Both the position numbers and the translations under genes were made by a program. A stretch of DNA of 64,000 nt from an uncultured Serinicoccus sp. GTDB taxonomy: Bacteria; Actinomycetota; Actinomycetes; Actinomycetales; Dermatophilaceae. The notes under the pieces were generated by a model. That model did not search any database and was not told the origin of the DNA. It saw only the letters and a list, made by a program, of their open reading frames with translations. The DNA lies in contig NZ_CANKYH010000002.1 of the NCBI RefSeq assembly GCF_947487915.1, positions 248,001 to 312,000 on the forward strand. The letters are read 5' to 3'. This document shows positions 20,583 through 32,199 of the stretch, in pieces. Positions within the stretch are counted from its first letter, which is position 1. Every line of letters begins with the position of its first letter.

Positions 20583-22132
20583 GCGGCTCCAGACCCGCCC
20601 CCGTCACCGCCGACTCCAACCCCCTGCGCGACCCCGACGACAAGCGCCTGCCGCGCATCGCCGGGCCGTGCAGCATGGTCATGTTCGGCGTGACGGGCGA
20701 CCTCGCCCGCAAGAAGCTCATGCCGGCCATCTACGACCTGGCCAACCGGGGACTGCTCCCGCCCGGTTTCTCCCTGGTGGGCTTCGCCCGCCGGGACTGG
20801 GCGGACCAGGACTTCGCCAAGGTGGTGCACGACTCGGTGCGTCAGCACGCGCGCACGGAGTTCCGGGAGGAGGTGTGGCGCTCCCTCGCCGAGGGTTTCC
20901 GGTTCGTCCCCGGCGCCTTCGACGACCCCGACGCCTTCGAGCTGCTCGCCCGCACGGTGCGCGCGCTCGACGAGGAGCGGGGCACCGGCGGCAACCACGC
21001 GTTCTACCTCTCGATCCCGCCCTCGTGGTTCGCGGCGGTGTGCACGCGGCTGCAGGAGTCGGGTCTGTCCGACCCGAGCCCCGGCACCTGGCGTCGCGTG
21101 GTCATCGAGAAGCCGTTCGGCCACGACCTGGAGAGCGCGCAGGAGCTCAACGAGATCGTCGAGGGGGTCTTCCCGCCCGACTCGGTCTTCCGCATCGACC
21201 ACTACCTCGGCAAGGAGACCGTCCAGAACATCCTGGCGCTGCGCTTCGCCAACCAGCTGTTCGAGCCGGTCTGGAATGCCAACTACGTCGACCACGTGCA
21301 GATCACCATGGCCGAGGACATCGGCATCGGGGGCCGGGCCGGCTACTACGACGAGGTGGGCGCGGCCCGCGACGTCATCCAGAACCACCTCCTCCAGCTG
21401 CTCGCCCTGACCGCGATGGAGGAACCGGTGTCGTTCACCGCCGACGCCGTGCGGGCCGAGAAGGAGAAGGTGCTCGCGGCGGTCCGTCTCCCGGATGATC
21501 TCGACGCGGCGACCGCACGGGGACGGTATGCCGAGGGCTGGCAGGGAACCGAGAAGGTGTCCGGCTACCTCGACGAGGACGGCGTCGACGAGGGCCACCA
21601 CACAGAGACCTACGCCGCCCTCAAGGTCGACGTGCGCACGCGCCGGTGGGCGGGTGTGCCGTTCTACCTGCGCACCGGCAAACGCCTGGGCAAGCGGGTG
21701 ACCGAGATCGCGGTCGTCTTCCGGAAGGCACCGCACCTGCCCTTCAGCTCGACCGCGACGGAGGAGCTGGGCGCCAACGCGATCGTCATCCGGGTGCAGC
21801 CCGACGAGGGCATGACCATGCGCTTCGGCTCGAAGGTGCCCGGGAGCCAGATGGAGGTGCGTGACGTGTCGATGGACTTCGGCTACGGCTCCTCCTTCAC
21901 CGAGTCCAGCCCGGAGGCCTACGAGCGGCTCATCCTCGACGTGCTGCTGGGCGAGCCCCCGCTCTTCCCCCGGCACGCCGAGGTCGAGCAGTCCTGGCGG
22001 ATCCTCGATCCGGTCATCGACCACTGGCACCGGCAGGACACCTCACCCCAGGACTACGCGGCGGGCACGTGGGGACCTGCCGACGCCGACGACCTCATGC
22101 GGCGTGACGGACGCGAGTGGAGGCTCCCATGA
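20579..22132 (+). CDS. zwf: Glucose-6-phosphate 1-dehydrogenase
   Basis: This 517-residue enzyme catalyses the first oxidative step of the pentose phosphate pathway with NADP+. The Rossmann motif FGVTGDLARKK is at about residues 37-47, and the substrate motif RIDHYLGKE lies near residue 205. Other family blocks include RTGKRLGKRVTEIAV, and a length of about 510 residues is standard. The GTG start overlaps the pgi stop and its own stop overlaps the opcA start, so the three genes are translationally coupled. It likely assembles with OpcA. Confidence 0.97.
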   Translation: MSGSRPAPVTADSNPLRDPDDKRLPRIAGPCSMVMFGVTGDLARKKLMPAIYDLANRGLLPPGFSLVGFARRDWADQDFAKVVHDSVRQHARTEFREEVWRSLAEGFRFVPGAFDDPDAFELLARTVRALDEERGTGGNHAFYLSIPPSWFAAVCTRLQESGLSDPSPGTWRRVVIEKPFGHDLESAQELNEIVEGVFPPDSVFRIDHYLGKETVQNILALRFANQLFEPVWNANYVDHVQITMAEDIGIGGRAGYYDEVGAARDVIQNHLLQLLALTAMEEPVSFTADAVRAEKEKVLAAVRLPDDLDAATARGRYAEGWQGTEKVSGYLDEDGVDEGHHTETYAALKVDVRTRRWAGVPFYLRTGKRLGKRVTEIAVVFRKAPHLPFSSTATEELGANAIVIRVQPDEGMTMRFGSKVPGSQMEVRDVSMDFGYGSSFTESSPEAYERLILDVLLGEPPLFPRHAEVEQSWRILDPVIDHWHRQDTSPQDYAAGTWGPADADDLMRRDGREWRLP

Positions 22133-23259
22133 TCGTCGACCTTCCCAGCTGCACCGCCGCCGACGTCGCCAAGAACCTCGTCCGGCTGCGCAACGACGTC
22201 GGGGCCATGGCCATGGGCCGGGTGCTGACGCTCATCGTCGTGGTCGACGAGGAGCAGGCCGACGAGGCGGTGGAGGTCGCCACCCGCGCGACCCGCCAGC
22301 ACCCTGCGCGCATCCTCGTGGTCGTCTCCGCCAACGCGCGTGGACGCGGCAGGCTGGACGCCCAGATCCGGGTCGGCGGCGACGCCGGTGCCTCCGAGAT
22401 CGTCGTGCTGCGCCTCTACGGGGAGCTCACCCGCCACGGCAGCTCGGTGGTGACCCCGCTCCTGCTGCCCGACTCCCCCGTCGTCGCGTGGTGGCCGGGC
22501 CGGGTCGAGGCGGACGTCGCAGGATCCCCCCTGGGGCAGATGGCGCACCGACGCATCACCGATGCGGCAGCCTCCCCCGACGTGGAGGCCGGCACCCAGC
22601 TGCGTCGCCGGGGCAAGCACTACCGGCCTGGCGACACCGACCTGGCCTGGACCCGCGTGACGCGGTGGCGGGCGCTGCTCGCCGCAGCGCTGGAGAGCGA
22701 GCCGTTCGAGCCGGTCCTGTCCGTGACCGTGGCCGCCGAGGCACACCACCCGAGCTGCGACCTGCTGGCCGGATGGCTGGCCGCTTCCCTGCGCTGCCCG
22801 GTGGAGGTGGTGAGGACCCCGGTCGGTTCGGGGCTGCAGAGCGTGCGGCTGGACCGGGCCTCCGGCCCGATCGACCTCGTCCGCACCGACGACGGCAAGG
22901 ACACCGCGACGCTGTCGGTCCCCGGGAGCCAGCCCCGGCTGGTCGCCCTGCACTCCCCGTCGACCTTCGAGGCGCTCACCGCCGAGCTGCGGCGGCTGGA
23001 CGCCGACGAGGTCTACTCCCGGGCCCTCTGCACGGGTCTGCCGGCGGTCCGCCGGGGCGGTACCCGTTCCGCGGCCGCGCGGGCCGGGACGTCTCCTGCC
23101 GGCCCGGCCCAGATGAAGGGGTCAGGGCGTGCCGCCGTGGCCAGCCGTGCCCTCGAGCGGGCCGACGAGCCGGAGGAGTCCCCCGGCACGGACGCGGTCG
23201 AGGAAGCGGTGCAGGAGGGCCTGGCGCAGACCGAGGACGGCGTCGCGCACGACGGCTGA
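22129..23259 (+). CDS. opcA: OpcA, glucose-6-phosphate dehydrogenase assembly/allosteric protein
   Basis: This 376-residue protein matches the OpcA family, which binds and redox-regulates Zwf in cyanobacteria and actinobacteria. It has conserved starting sequence MIVDLPSCTAADVAKNL and a central VVAWWPGRVEADVAGSPLG block. The ATG overlaps the zwf stop (ATGA) and has GGAGG upstream. The last 60 or so residues (GGTRSAAARAG onward) are low-complexity and acidic, beyond the usual family core. The 6-phosphogluconolactonase gene that often follows opcA is not present; the next gene is rbpA on the other strand, only eight bases beyond. Confidence 0.93.
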   Translation: MIVDLPSCTAADVAKNLVRLRNDVGAMAMGRVLTLIVVVDEEQADEAVEVATRATRQHPARILVVVSANARGRGRLDAQIRVGGDAGASEIVVLRLYGELTRHGSSVVTPLLLPDSPVVAWWPGRVEADVAGSPLGQMAHRRITDAAASPDVEAGTQLRRRGKHYRPGDTDLAWTRVTRWRALLAAALESEPFEPVLSVTVAAEAHHPSCDLLAGWLAASLRCPVEVVRTPVGSGLQSVRLDRASGPIDLVRTDDGKDTATLSVPGSQPRLVALHSPSTFEALTAELRRLDADEVYSRALCTGLPAVRRGGTRSAAARAGTSPAGPAQMKGSGRAAVASRALERADEPEESPGTDAVEEAVQEGLAQTEDGVAHDG

Positions 23260-23267
23260 GACGGCTG

Positions 23268-23630
23268 CTAGGTCCTGGCTCCGCCGCCGACGCCGCGCTC
23301 GCGCATCCTGGTGAGGGCCTCGTCCAGCAGGGCGGCCCCGTCGGAGTCGCTGCGACGCTCCTTGACGTACGCCAGATGGGTCTTGTAGGGCTCGGTCCGC
23401 GGTGCCTCGGGTGGGGTGCCCCGGTCACGGCCGGCGGGCAAACCGCACCGCGGGCAGTCCCAGGTGTCAGGGATGGCGACCTCGCCGTTGTCCGCGAAGC
23501 TCGGGCGTGTCTCGTGCCCGTGCGCGCACCAGTAGCTGATGCGCACGCGGGGCGCGGTGTCACCCCGCTCGCTCTCGCCCATCGGACCCGAACCCACCCG
23601 CGAGCCGCGGATGGCGTTGGTGTTGACCAT
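23268..23630 (-). CDS. rbpA: RbpA, RNA polymerase-binding transcription activator
   Basis: This 120-residue actinobacteria-specific protein stabilises the SigA/SigB RNA polymerase open complex. The N-terminal NAIRGSRVGSGP segment is the conserved tail and basic linker region. The zinc-binding core shows YWCAHGHE and WDCPRCGLPAGRD. The C-terminal LDEALTRMRERG helix is the sigma-interaction domain. The start follows AACGAGG. It lies downstream of secG but probably has its own promoter in the 126-base gap, where TAGCGT and TAGGGT hexamers occur. Convergent with opcA, with almost no spacer. Confidence 0.95.
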   Translation of the reverse strand: MVNTNAIRGSRVGSGPMGESERGDTAPRVRISYWCAHGHETRPSFADNGEVAIPDTWDCPRCGLPAGRDRGTPPEAPRTEPYKTHLAYVKERRSDSDGAALLDEALTRMRERGVGGGART

Positions 23631-23756
23631 GGTGCCTCGTTTCGCCGGACGCTACGTCAGGGTCACCCTACGCCCTTCGCGGGCGTCCGAGGAGGACGTG
23701 GCCAGGGTGCGTCGACGCGTCCCGCCGCGGGCGGGCCGGCGCCGAGACTCCTGCCG

Positions 23757-23999
23757 TCAGCTGAAGCGCACCAGCACGCCGAGGCCCACGATGACCGCGA
23801 CCCAGACGAGCGCCATCGCCACGGTGATTCGGTTGAGGTTGCGCTCGGCGACCGAGCTCCCCCCGAGGCTGCTGCTCATGCCCCCACCGAACATGTCCGA
23901 CATGCCCCCGCCGCGGCCCTTGTGCATGAGGATGAGCAGCACCAGGAAGCAGCTGGTGATCACCAGCAGGGCGTCCAGGAACCATCGGACGAACTCCAC
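23757..23999 (-). CDS. secG: SecG, preprotein translocase subunit
   Basis: This 80-residue protein has two transmembrane segments (about residues 6-25 and 59-77) separated by a glycine/methionine-rich loop containing KGRGGGMSDMFGGG, the SecG signature. It is part of the SecYEG channel in the cytoplasmic membrane. The start is GTG with AAGG upstream. It lies after tpiA, as in most actinobacteria (gap-pgk-tpiA-secG). Confidence 0.95.
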   Translation of the reverse strand: MEFVRWFLDALLVITSCFLVLLILMHKGRGGGMSDMFGGGMSSSLGGSSVAERNLNRITVAMALVWVAVIVGLGVLVRFS

Positions 24000-24034
24000 G
24001 TGGGCACAACCTTGTCGTCGAGAGGGGCAGCGGT

Positions 24035-24061
24035 CTGGGGCTCCGGGCCGCGGAGGCCCAG
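24035..24061 (-). terminator. Hairpin between tpiA and secG
   Basis: Two 11-base arms, CTGGGGCTCCG and CGGAGGCCCAG, can pair with one mismatch around a five-base loop. There is no U-tract. It may attenuate or process the glycolytic transcript before secG. A second small repeat CCGAC/GTCGG lies at 24079-24093. Confidence 0.4.
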
Positions 24062-24112
24062 AGCACCAGACAGCCTAGCCGACGGGGTGTCGGCAGGACG
24101 AACCGCCGCGCG

Positions 24113-24922
24113 TCAGCCGGCGGAGCCTGCGTGGGCGCGGTAGCGACAGATCGAGGCGAAGTCCTCCACCGAGAGCGAGGCACCACCCACCAGGGCACCG
24201 TCGACGTCCGGGCGCTGCATGAGCTCGGCGACGTTGCCCGGCTTTACCGACCCGCCGTAGAGCACCCGCACGGCGGCTGCCGTCGCCTCGTCGGCCAGCT
24301 CCCCGACGGCGGCCCGGATCGCCGCACACACCTCCTGGGCGTCGTCGGGGGTGGCCACCTCGCCCGTGCCGATCGCCCAGACCGGCTCGTAGGCGACGAC
24401 GACGCGCGAGACCTGCCCGGCGTCCAGGCCGTCGAGGGCGGCTCGCAGCTGGGACACCACGTGGTCGACGTGGTCACCGGAGCGGCGGACCTCCAACGGC
24501 TCCCCGACGCACAGGATCGGCACCAGGCCGTGCCGCAGCGCGGCCCGCACCTTGGCGCCGACGAGCTCGTCCGACTCCTGGTGGCCGTCCCGCCGCTCGC
24601 TGTGCCCGACGGTCACGTAGGTGCAACCCAGCTTGGCGAGGAAGGCACCGGAGATGTCGCCGGTGTAGGCGCCCTCGTCATGCGGGCTCAGGTCCTGCCC
24701 GCCGTACCGGAGGAAGAGCTGGTCGCCCTGGACGAGGGTCTGCACCGAGCGCAGGTCGGTGAACGGAGGGAGCACCACGACCTCGACGTCGGCGGGGTCG
24801 TGCCGGGCGTCGCGCAGGGTCCAGTCCAGCTTCTGGACCAGATGCGTCGCCTGCAGGTGGTCGAGGTTCATCTTCCAGTTGCCCGCCATCAACGGCGTGC
24901 GGGTGGGTCGCGTGTCGCTCAT
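24113..24922 (-). CDS. tpiA: Triosephosphate isomerase
   Basis: This 269-residue TIM-barrel enzyme interconverts dihydroxyacetone phosphate and glyceraldehyde-3-P. It shows AGNWKMN (catalytic Lys17), TVGHSERR (catalytic His), [12 protein letters not shown] (catalytic Glu) and YGGSVKPGN (phosphate loop). Its ATG overlaps the pgk stop by one base. It is the third gene of the gap-pgk-tpiA unit. Confidence 0.97.
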   Translation of the reverse strand: MSDTRPTRTPLMAGNWKMNLDHLQATHLVQKLDWTLRDARHDPADVEVVVLPPFTDLRSVQTLVQGDQLFLRYGGQDLSPHDEGAYTGDISGAFLAKLGCTYVTVGHSERRDGHQESDELVGAKVRAALRHGLVPILCVGEPLEVRRSGDHVDHVVSQLRAALDGLDAGQVSRVVVAYEPVWAIGTGEVATPDDAQEVCAAIRAAVGELADEATAAAVRVLYGGSVKPGNVAELMQRPDVDGALVGGASLSVEDFASICRYRAHAGSAG

Positions 24923-26144
24923 CAGTCCTCCAGCACCGATAGTCCGGGCAGGTCCTTGCCCTCGAGATACTCCAGACTGGCCCCGCCCCCGGTCGAGATG
25001 TGGGTGAAGTCGTCGTCGGCGTGGCCGAACTCGCGGACGGCGGCAGCGGAGTCACCCCCGCCCACGACCGTCATGGCCCCGGCCCGGGTGCGCTCCACCA
25101 GAACCGCCGCCACGGCTTGGGTGCCCGCGGCGAATGGCTCCATCTCGAAGGCCCCCATGGGGCCGTTCCAGAAGATGGTGCGCGCGTCCGCGAGGCGCTC
25201 GGCGAAGTGGCGCTGCGCCTGCGGCCCGATGTCCAGGCCCATCCGGTCGGCGGGTATCGAGTCCGCCGGCACGACGTCGTGGGCGGCGTCGGCGGAGAAG
25301 GCGTCGGCCACGACGATGTCGGTGGGCAGGACGATCTCCACGCCCCGCTCCGCAGCGGTGTCGAGGTAGCCCTTCACGGTGTCCACCTGGTCCTGCTCGA
25401 GCAGGCTGGTGCCCACTTCGTGGCCCTGGGCCTTGAGGAAGGTGAAGACCATCCCACCGCCGATGAGCAGCCGGTCGGCGACCGAGATCAGCGACTCGAT
25501 GACGCCCAGCTTGTCGCTCACCTTGGCCCCGCCGAGGACGACGGCGTACGGACGCTGCGGGTCCTCCCGCAGGGCGCGCATGACCTCGACCTCGGACCGG
25601 ACCAGACCTCCGGCGGCGTGCGGGAGCAGACGCGCGACGTCGTAGACCGACGCCTGGGCCCGGTGGACGACACCGAACCCGTCCGAGACGAAGGCGTCCG
25701 CCAGGTCCGCGAGCTGCCGGGCGAAGTCGGCCCGGTCCTCGTCGTTCTTCGCGGTCTCGCCCGGGTGGAAGCGAAGGTTCTCGAGGACGAGGACGTCGCC
25801 GTCCCCGAGCTCCGCCACCGCTGCCGCGGCACGCTCGCCCACCGTCTCCTCGACGAACGACACGCCACCCTCGCCCTCGCCCTCCAACAGCTCGCGCAGC
25901 CGCGTCGCCACCGGGGCGAGGGAGTACTGCGGGTCGGGCGAGCCCTTCGGACGACCCAGGTGGGCGCAGACCACGACCCGGGCGCCCTGCTCGCGCAGCC
26001 GGCTGATCGTGGGCACCGATGCCCGCACCCGGCCGTCGTCGGTGATGGTCGACCCGTCCAGGGGGACGTTCAGGTCGCTGCGGACCAGGACCGTTCTGCC
26101 GCCCAGGCCTCCGAGCTCCTCGCTGAGCTGCTCGATGGTCCGCA

Positions 26145-26145
<1 letters not shown>
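24922..26145 (-). CDS. pgk: Phosphoglycerate kinase
   Basis: This 407-residue enzyme makes ATP from 1,3-bisphosphoglycerate. Recognisable blocks are [13 protein letters not shown] (substrate-binding), [41 protein letters not shown] and [11 protein letters not shown]. The [14 protein letters not shown] overlaps the gap stop by one base (TGATG). Upstream Shine-Dalgarno pairing is weak, so translation probably depends on termination-reinitiation from gap. Confidence 0.97.
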
Positions 26146-27233
<1,088 letters not shown>

Positions 27234-27277
27234 CTATCGGCCCCGACCGTGGCGCACCACACCGGCCGGACCCGACG

Positions 27278-28258
27278 TCAGTCCTCCAGCATGTCCGGCG
27301 TGATGTTGGCCTCGGTGCCGTCGACACCGAGCTCCTCCGCCCGCTTGTCGGCCAGAGCGAGCAGCCGACGTATCCGCCCGGCGACCGCGTCCTTGGTCAT
27401 CGGAGGGTCGGCCAGCTGGCCGAGCTCCTCCAGGCTGGCCTGCTTGTGCTCCAGGCGCAGCTCCCCGGCCACCCGGAGGTGGTCGGGGACGTCGGCGGCC
27501 AGGATCTCCATGGCCCTCTCGACCCGGGCTCCGGCAGCGACGGCCGCCCGTGCCGACCGGCGCAGGTTGGCGTCGTCGAAGTTCGCGAGCCGGTTGGCCG
27601 TCGCCCGGACCTCACGCCGCATCCGGCGCTCCTCCCACGCCAGGACCGCGTCGTGGGCCCCCAACCGGGTCAGCATGGCCCCGATGGCGTCCCCGTCGCG
27701 GATGACGACGCGGTCCACGCCCCGCACCTCGCGCGCCTTGGCCTGGACCCGTAGGCGCCGCGCCGCGCCGACCAGGGCGAGGGCGGCCTCGGGGCCCGGG
27801 CAGGTGACCTCCAGCGCCGAGGAGCGCCCGGGCTCGGTGATGGAGCCGTGGGCGATGAAGGCGCCTCGCCACGCGGCCTCCGAGTCGCACGCGGCCGCGC
27901 CCACCACCCGGGGGGGCAGTCCGCGCACCGGGCGCCCGCGATGGTCGATGAGCCCGGTCTGCCGCGCCAGCGCCTCGCCGTCGGAGGTGGCGCGCACGAC
28001 ATACCTCGTCTGCTTGCGCAGCCCTCCGGGGCTCATGACGACCAGCTCGCTGCTGGAGCCGTAGACCTCCGCCATGAAGGTCCGCAGGCGGCGGGCGCTC
28101 TGCGCGGTGTCCAGCTCCGCCTCGATGACGATGCGTCCCCCGACGATGTGCAATCCCCCGGCGAAACGCAGCATGGTCGAGACCTCCGCCTTGCGGCAGC
28201 AGGTCTTGGTGACGGGCAGCCGGCTGAGCTCGTCCTTGACCCTCGCGGTCATCGCCAC
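27278..28258 (-). CDS. whiA: WhiA, DNA-binding sporulation/cell-division regulator
   Basis: This 326-residue WhiA has an N-terminal LAGLIDADG-homing-endonuclease-like fold ([22 protein letters not shown] onward, without catalytic residues) and a C-terminal HTH with [25 protein letters not shown] split around the recognition helix. The GTG start ([11 protein letters not shown]) was chosen because it has GGAGG nine bases upstream and matches the MAMT N-terminus of Streptomyces WhiA. Alternatives are ATG at 28267 or 28252. In Streptomyces it acts with WhiB; in non-sporulators it links to division and chromosome segregation. Downstream of yvcK, as usual. Confidence 0.95.
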   Translation of the reverse strand: MAMTARVKDELSRLPVTKTCCRKAEVSTMLRFAGGLHIVGGRIVIEAELDTAQSARRLRTFMAEVYGSSSELVVMSPGGLRKQTRYVVRATSDGEALARQTGLIDHRGRPVRGLPPRVVGAAACDSEAAWRGAFIAHGSITEPGRSSALEVTCPGPEAALALVGAARRLRVQAKAREVRGVDRVVIRDGDAIGAMLTRLGAHDAVLAWEERRMRREVRATANRLANFDDANLRRSARAAVAAGARVERAMEILAADVPDHLRVAGELRLEHKQASLEELGQLADPPMTKDAVAGRIRRLLALADKRAEELGVDGTEANITPDMLED

Positions 28259-28350
28259 AGCACTCATCCTCCTCGCTCGGCCGGTCGCGGGCGCCGGGTC
28301 GGTGCCCCGGGACAACCCCGGCAGGCTATCTGCTGGGGGCGGTGCGGCGC

Positions 28351-29313
28351 TCACAGACCCTGCTCCGAGATCACGTCGCGGTAGGCCGCCGCGAGCCGCA
28401 GCGTGTCGTGGACCCCGGGTCGGCCCGGGCTGCCCACGGAGGTCAGCACGAGGCTGGCGCCGACCCGCTCGACCGCTGTGTCCAGGGCCGTCCGCTCCGC
28501 GGACGAGCGCACCACCTGGGGGTCGGCGATCACGTGGTCGAAGGTCAGCTCCGGTGCGTGGGCGGCGATGGCCACGACGTGCTCGGCCAGGCTGTAGCCG
28601 TTCGCCTCGTCGTCGCTGAGGCTGACGTTGAGGGTGAGGATCCGGCGTGCGGGGGTGTCGCAGAGCGCCTGGCGCAGCTCGGGCACGAGCAGGTGCGGCA
28701 TGACCGAGGTGAACCAGGACCCCGGCCCGAGGACCACGAGGTCGGCGAGCTTGATGGACTCGAGGGCCTGCGGGCAGGCCTGCGGCGCTTCCGGGATGAG
28801 CCGCACCGAACGCACCACACCCGGCTGGCGGGCCACCGTCGACTGGCCCCGGACCGTGCTCCGGGCCACGGTGCCCGCCGGCGTCTCCGCCTCGATCACC
28901 GCCTCGATGTCCAACGGCTCCAACGCCATCGGCAGGACCCGCCCGCGGGTGTTGAGCAACCGCCCGACGAGGTCCAGCCCCCGGACCTGCTCCTCCGGCC
29001 GGAGCTCCCACAGCGCCATGATGAGCAGGTTGCCGAGCGCATGTCCGGACAGCTCGCCGTGCCCTCCGAACCGGTGCTGCAGGACCGAGGACCACTGGTG
29101 CCCCCACGTCGTGTCCTCGCACAGGGCCGCCAGCGCCATCCGCAGGTCCCCCGGGGGCAGGATGTCGAACTCCTGCCGCAGCCGCCCGCTCGACCCGCCG
29201 TCGTCGGCGACCGTCACCACGGCGGTGATGGCCTCGGTGAGGTGGCGCAGGGCGCGCAGTGACGCGGCCAGGCCGTGGCCGCCCCCCAGGGCCACGACGC
29301 GCGGCCCGCTCAC
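28351..29313 (-). CDS. yvcK: YvcK/GlmR-like gluconeogenesis and cell-wall factor
   Basis: This 320-residue CofD-fold protein has [18 protein letters not shown] at the N-terminus (nucleotide-sugar binding), [14 protein letters not shown], and [16 protein letters not shown]. YvcK/GlmR family proteins bind UDP-sugars and support peptidoglycan precursor synthesis (CuvA in mycobacteria). The GTG start overlaps the rapZ stop (GTGA). The uvrC-rapZ-yvcK-whiA order is conserved in Gram-positives. Confidence 0.93.
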   Translation of the reverse strand: MSGPRVVALGGGHGLAASLRALRHLTEAITAVVTVADDGGSSGRLRQEFDILPPGDLRMALAALCEDTTWGHQWSSVLQHRFGGHGELSGHALGNLLIMALWELRPEEQVRGLDLVGRLLNTRGRVLPMALEPLDIEAVIEAETPAGTVARSTVRGQSTVARQPGVVRSVRLIPEAPQACPQALESIKLADLVVLGPGSWFTSVMPHLLVPELRQALCDTPARRILTLNVSLSDDEANGYSLAEHVVAIAAHAPELTFDHVIADPQVVRSSAERTALDTAVERVGASLVLTSVGSPGRPGVHDTLRLAAAYRDVISEQGL

Positions 29314-30233
29314 TCGCGCCCCAGGTCCCGGTGGAAGGTCGACAGCTGTACGCCGGACTCCTCCAGGTCGGCCAGCCGCCGCGTGAGCTCCTCCGCCGTC
29401 GCCACCGACCGGTGCTTGCCCCCGGTGCAGCCGACCGCGACCGTGACGTAGCGCCGCCCCTCGGCGAGGTAGCCCTGCATCGCCGTCCGGAGCATCTGGG
29501 CCGCGTGCTCGATGAAGCTCTGCGCCAGGTCGCTCCCGAGCACGAAGTCGCGCACGGCGGCCTCCTTCCCGGTGTGCGGCCGCAGCTCGGGGACCCAGTA
29601 GGGGTTGGGCAGGAAGCGCAGGTCGAGCACCACGTCGGCATCCAGGGGTATGCCGTACTTGAAGCCGAAGGCCATGACCGCCAGGCGTAGTCGCACGTCG
29701 GCGTCGACGTTCAGCAGCGCGTCGATCTTGGAGGACAGCTCGTGCACGTTGTAGCTCGAGGTGTCCAGGACGAGGTCGGCGTCCGAGCGCAGGTCGCCGA
29801 GCATCCGTCGCTCCCGGCGGATGCCGTCCAGGAGCAGCCCCTCCCCCTGCAGGGGGTGAGGCCGACGGACCGCCTCGAAGCGGCGTACCAACGTCTCGTC
29901 GGAGGAGTCGACGAAGACGACCCGGGGGCGCCACCCGCGTTCGCCCAGGATCTCCAGCGCCACCGAGAGCTCGCTGGTGAAGTCGCGGCTGCGCACGTCG
30001 ACGACGACCGCGACCCGCTGGCGCTGCGGGTCGTCGGCCGTGGCATCCATGAGGTGGACCATCATCGAGGGCGGAAGGTTGTCCACGACGTACCAGCCGC
30101 GGTCCTCCAGGACGTCCCCCGCCGTGGTGCGGCCGGCACCGGACATCCCGGTGAGGATGACGACGTCGGAGCGGCCGGTCGCCTCCGGAGGGGTCGGCGG
30201 CTGCTCCCCCAGATCGGATCGGCGTGAGGTCAC
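29310..30233 (-). CDS. rapZ: RapZ/YvcJ-family nucleotide-binding protein
   Basis: This 307-residue P-loop protein has Walker [10 protein letters not shown] near residue 30, in a GRS/RapZ context ([10 protein letters not shown] follows), [22 protein letters not shown] in the middle, and the C-terminal [19 protein letters not shown] phosphate-binding domain. RapZ in E. coli controls GlmS levels through small RNAs. In Gram-positives (YvcJ) it hydrolyses GTP, and its target is unclear. The GTG start has GGAGG upstream. It begins 52 bases after uvrC. Confidence 0.94.
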   Translation of the reverse strand: MTSRRSDLGEQPPTPPEATGRSDVVILTGMSGAGRTTAGDVLEDRGWYVVDNLPPSMMVHLMDATADDPQRQRVAVVVDVRSRDFTSELSVALEILGERGWRPRVVFVDSSDETLVRRFEAVRRPHPLQGEGLLLDGIRRERRMLGDLRSDADLVLDTSSYNVHELSSKIDALLNVDADVRLRLAVMAFGFKYGIPLDADVVLDLRFLPNPYWVPELRPHTGKEAAVRDFVLGSDLAQSFIEHAAQMLRTAMQGYLAEGRRYVTVAVGCTGGKHRSVATAEELTRRLADLEESGVQLSTFHRDLGRE

Positions 30234-30285
30234 GATCTCTCCTCCCGTCGGTCGTGCCGGGAGAGCTGTCCGGCACGGCGCCGGG

Positions 30286-32199
30286 TCACTCGAGCACCTC
30301 TCCCGTGCTCAGGTTAACCGCAGGCGCGGGCTGCTCGCCGGACAGCCGCTCGTGCACCACGGCGGCGAGGGCCGGACCGACCCCGGGGACCTCCTGGAGC
30401 TGCTCCACGCTGGCGGTGCGCACCGCCTTGACCGAGCCGAGGTGTCGGAGCAGGGCCTGCTGGCGCGCAGGGCCGAGACCGGGGATGCCGTCCAGGGCGC
30501 TCGTCGTCATGCTGCGGGAGCGACGCTGCCGGTGGAAGGTGTTGGCGAAGCGGTGCGCCTCGTCCCGCACGCGCTGCAGGAGGTAGAGCGCCTCGCTGGT
30601 GCGGGGGAGCACGACCGGGTAGTCCTGGTCGGCGTTCCACACCTCCTCGAGCCGCTTGGCGAGCCCGATGACGGCGACGTCGGCCACCCCCACCTCGGCC
30701 AGGGCGCTCTGCGCGGCCCGGACCTGCGGGCGCCCGCCGTCCACGACGACGAGGTTGGGAGGGTAGGCGAACTTCGTCGGCCTGCCCTCCTCGTCGGCCC
30801 CGGGGGTGGGCGCGGCGGCGAGGTGCCGGAAGCGGCGGGTCAGCACCTCGTGCATGGCGGCCGTGTCGTCACCGGTGCCCGACCGCACGATGAACCGACG
30901 GTACTCCCCCTTGCGCGCCAGCCCGTCCTCGAAGACGACCATGGACCCGACCACGTCGCTGCCCTGGACGTGGCTGATGTCGAAGGACTCGATCCGCAGC
31001 GGCGCGTCGTCCAGCTCCAGGACCTCCTGCAGCTCCTGCAGCGCCTGCGAGCGCAGCGTGAGGTCCCCGGACCGGGCCACCTTGTGCCGCGCCAGCGCCT
31101 GCTCGGCGTTGCGGGCGACCGTCTGCATGAGGGTGCGCTTGTCCCCCCGCTGGGGCACCCGCACGCCCACCCGGGCGCCGCGCAGCCCGGTGAGCCACTC
31201 CTGCACCTCCTCGTGCCCGTCCGGCAGCATCGGGACCAGGACCTCCCGCGGCACGTCCTCGCCGCGCTCGGCGCCGTAGACCTGCTGGAGCAGGTGCTCG
31301 ACCACCTCGGGGGTGGACTCGGCGCCCTTCTCGCTCACCCAGCCCCGCTGACCCCGGATCCGGCCGCCGCGGACGTGGAAGACCTGCACCGCCACCTCCA
31401 GCTCGTCCTCGGCGAGGGCGTAGACGTCCGCATCGGTCGCGTCCGACAGCACGACCGCCGAGCGCTCGAGGGCTTTGCGCAGGGCCCCCAGGTCGTCCCG
31501 CAACCGGGCGGCGGTCTCGAAGTCGAGGTCGGCCGACGCCCGGCGCATGCGTTCCTCGAGGTCCCGCACGAAGCGGGCGCTGTCACCGGCCATGAAGGCG
31601 CAGAAGTCCTCGGCGATGGCGCGGTGCTCCTCCGGGTCGACCCGACCGACGCAGGGGGCAGAACACTTGTCGATGTAGCCCAGCAGACAGGGGCGCCCGA
31701 CCTGCTCCGCCCGGCGGAAGACCCCCGCCGAGCAGGTGCGGACCGGGAAGACGCGCAGGAGGGTGTCCATCGTCTCCCGGATCGCCCAGGCGTGCGTGTA
31801 GGGACCGAAGTAGCGGGTGCCCGGACGCTTCTTGCCGCGCATGACCTGGGCGCGAGGGACCTCCTCGCCCATGGTGACGGCGAGGTAGGGATAGGACTTG
31901 TCGTCGCGGTACTTGACGTTGAACCGGGGGTCGAACTCCTTGATCCAGGAGTACTCCAGCTGCAGGGCCTCGACCTCGTTGCGGACGACCGTCCACTCCA
32001 CGCTCGCTCCGGTGGTGACCATCTGCGCGGTCCGCGGGTGCAACGCCCGGAGGTCCTGGAAGTAGGACGAGAGCCGCGGGCGCAGCGACCGTGCCTTGCC
32101 GACGTAGATGACCCGGCCGTGCTGGTCCCGGAACCGGTAGACCCCGGGGTCCGTGGGGATCTCGCCGGGTCGGGGCCGGTAGCTGCGCGGGTCAGCCAC
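30286..32199 (-). CDS. uvrC: UvrC, excinuclease ABC subunit C
   Basis: This 637-residue nuclease makes both incisions in nucleotide excision repair. Domains in order: GIY-YIG nuclease ([19 protein letters not shown], residues 18-36), a cysteine-rich linker ([17 protein letters not shown]), a UVR motif for UvrB binding ([25 protein letters not shown] region), an RNase H-like endonuclease ([31 protein letters not shown]), and C-terminal HhH repeats ([18 protein letters not shown]). The GTG start overlaps the end of the Rieske lipoprotein gene by eight bases. Expression therefore likely depends on the uvrA promoter. Confidence 0.97.
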   Translation of the reverse strand: MADPRSYRPRPGEIPTDPGVYRFRDQHGRVIYVGKARSLRPRLSSYFQDLRALHPRTAQMVTTGASVEWTVVRNEVEALQLEYSWIKEFDPRFNVKYRDDKSYPYLAVTMGEEVPRAQVMRGKKRPGTRYFGPYTHAWAIRETMDTLLRVFPVRTCSAGVFRRAEQVGRPCLLGYIDKCSAPCVGRVDPEEHRAIAEDFCAFMAGDSARFVRDLEERMRRASADLDFETAARLRDDLGALRKALERSAVVLSDATDADVYALAEDELEVAVQVFHVRGGRIRGQRGWVSEKGAESTPEVVEHLLQQVYGAERGEDVPREVLVPMLPDGHEEVQEWLTGLRGARVGVRVPQRGDKRTLMQTVARNAEQALARHKVARSGDLTLRSQALQELQEVLELDDAPLRIESFDISHVQGSDVVGSMVVFEDGLARKGEYRRFIVRSGTGDDTAAMHEVLTRRFRHLAAAPTPGADEEGRPTKFAYPPNLVVVDGGRPQVRAAQSALAEVGVADVAVIGLAKRLEEVWNADQDYPVVLPRTSEALYLLQRVRDEAHRFANTFHRQRRSRSMTTSALDGIPGLGPARQQALLRHLGSVKAVRTASVEQLQEVPGVGPALAAVVHERLSGEQPAPAVNLSTGEVLE

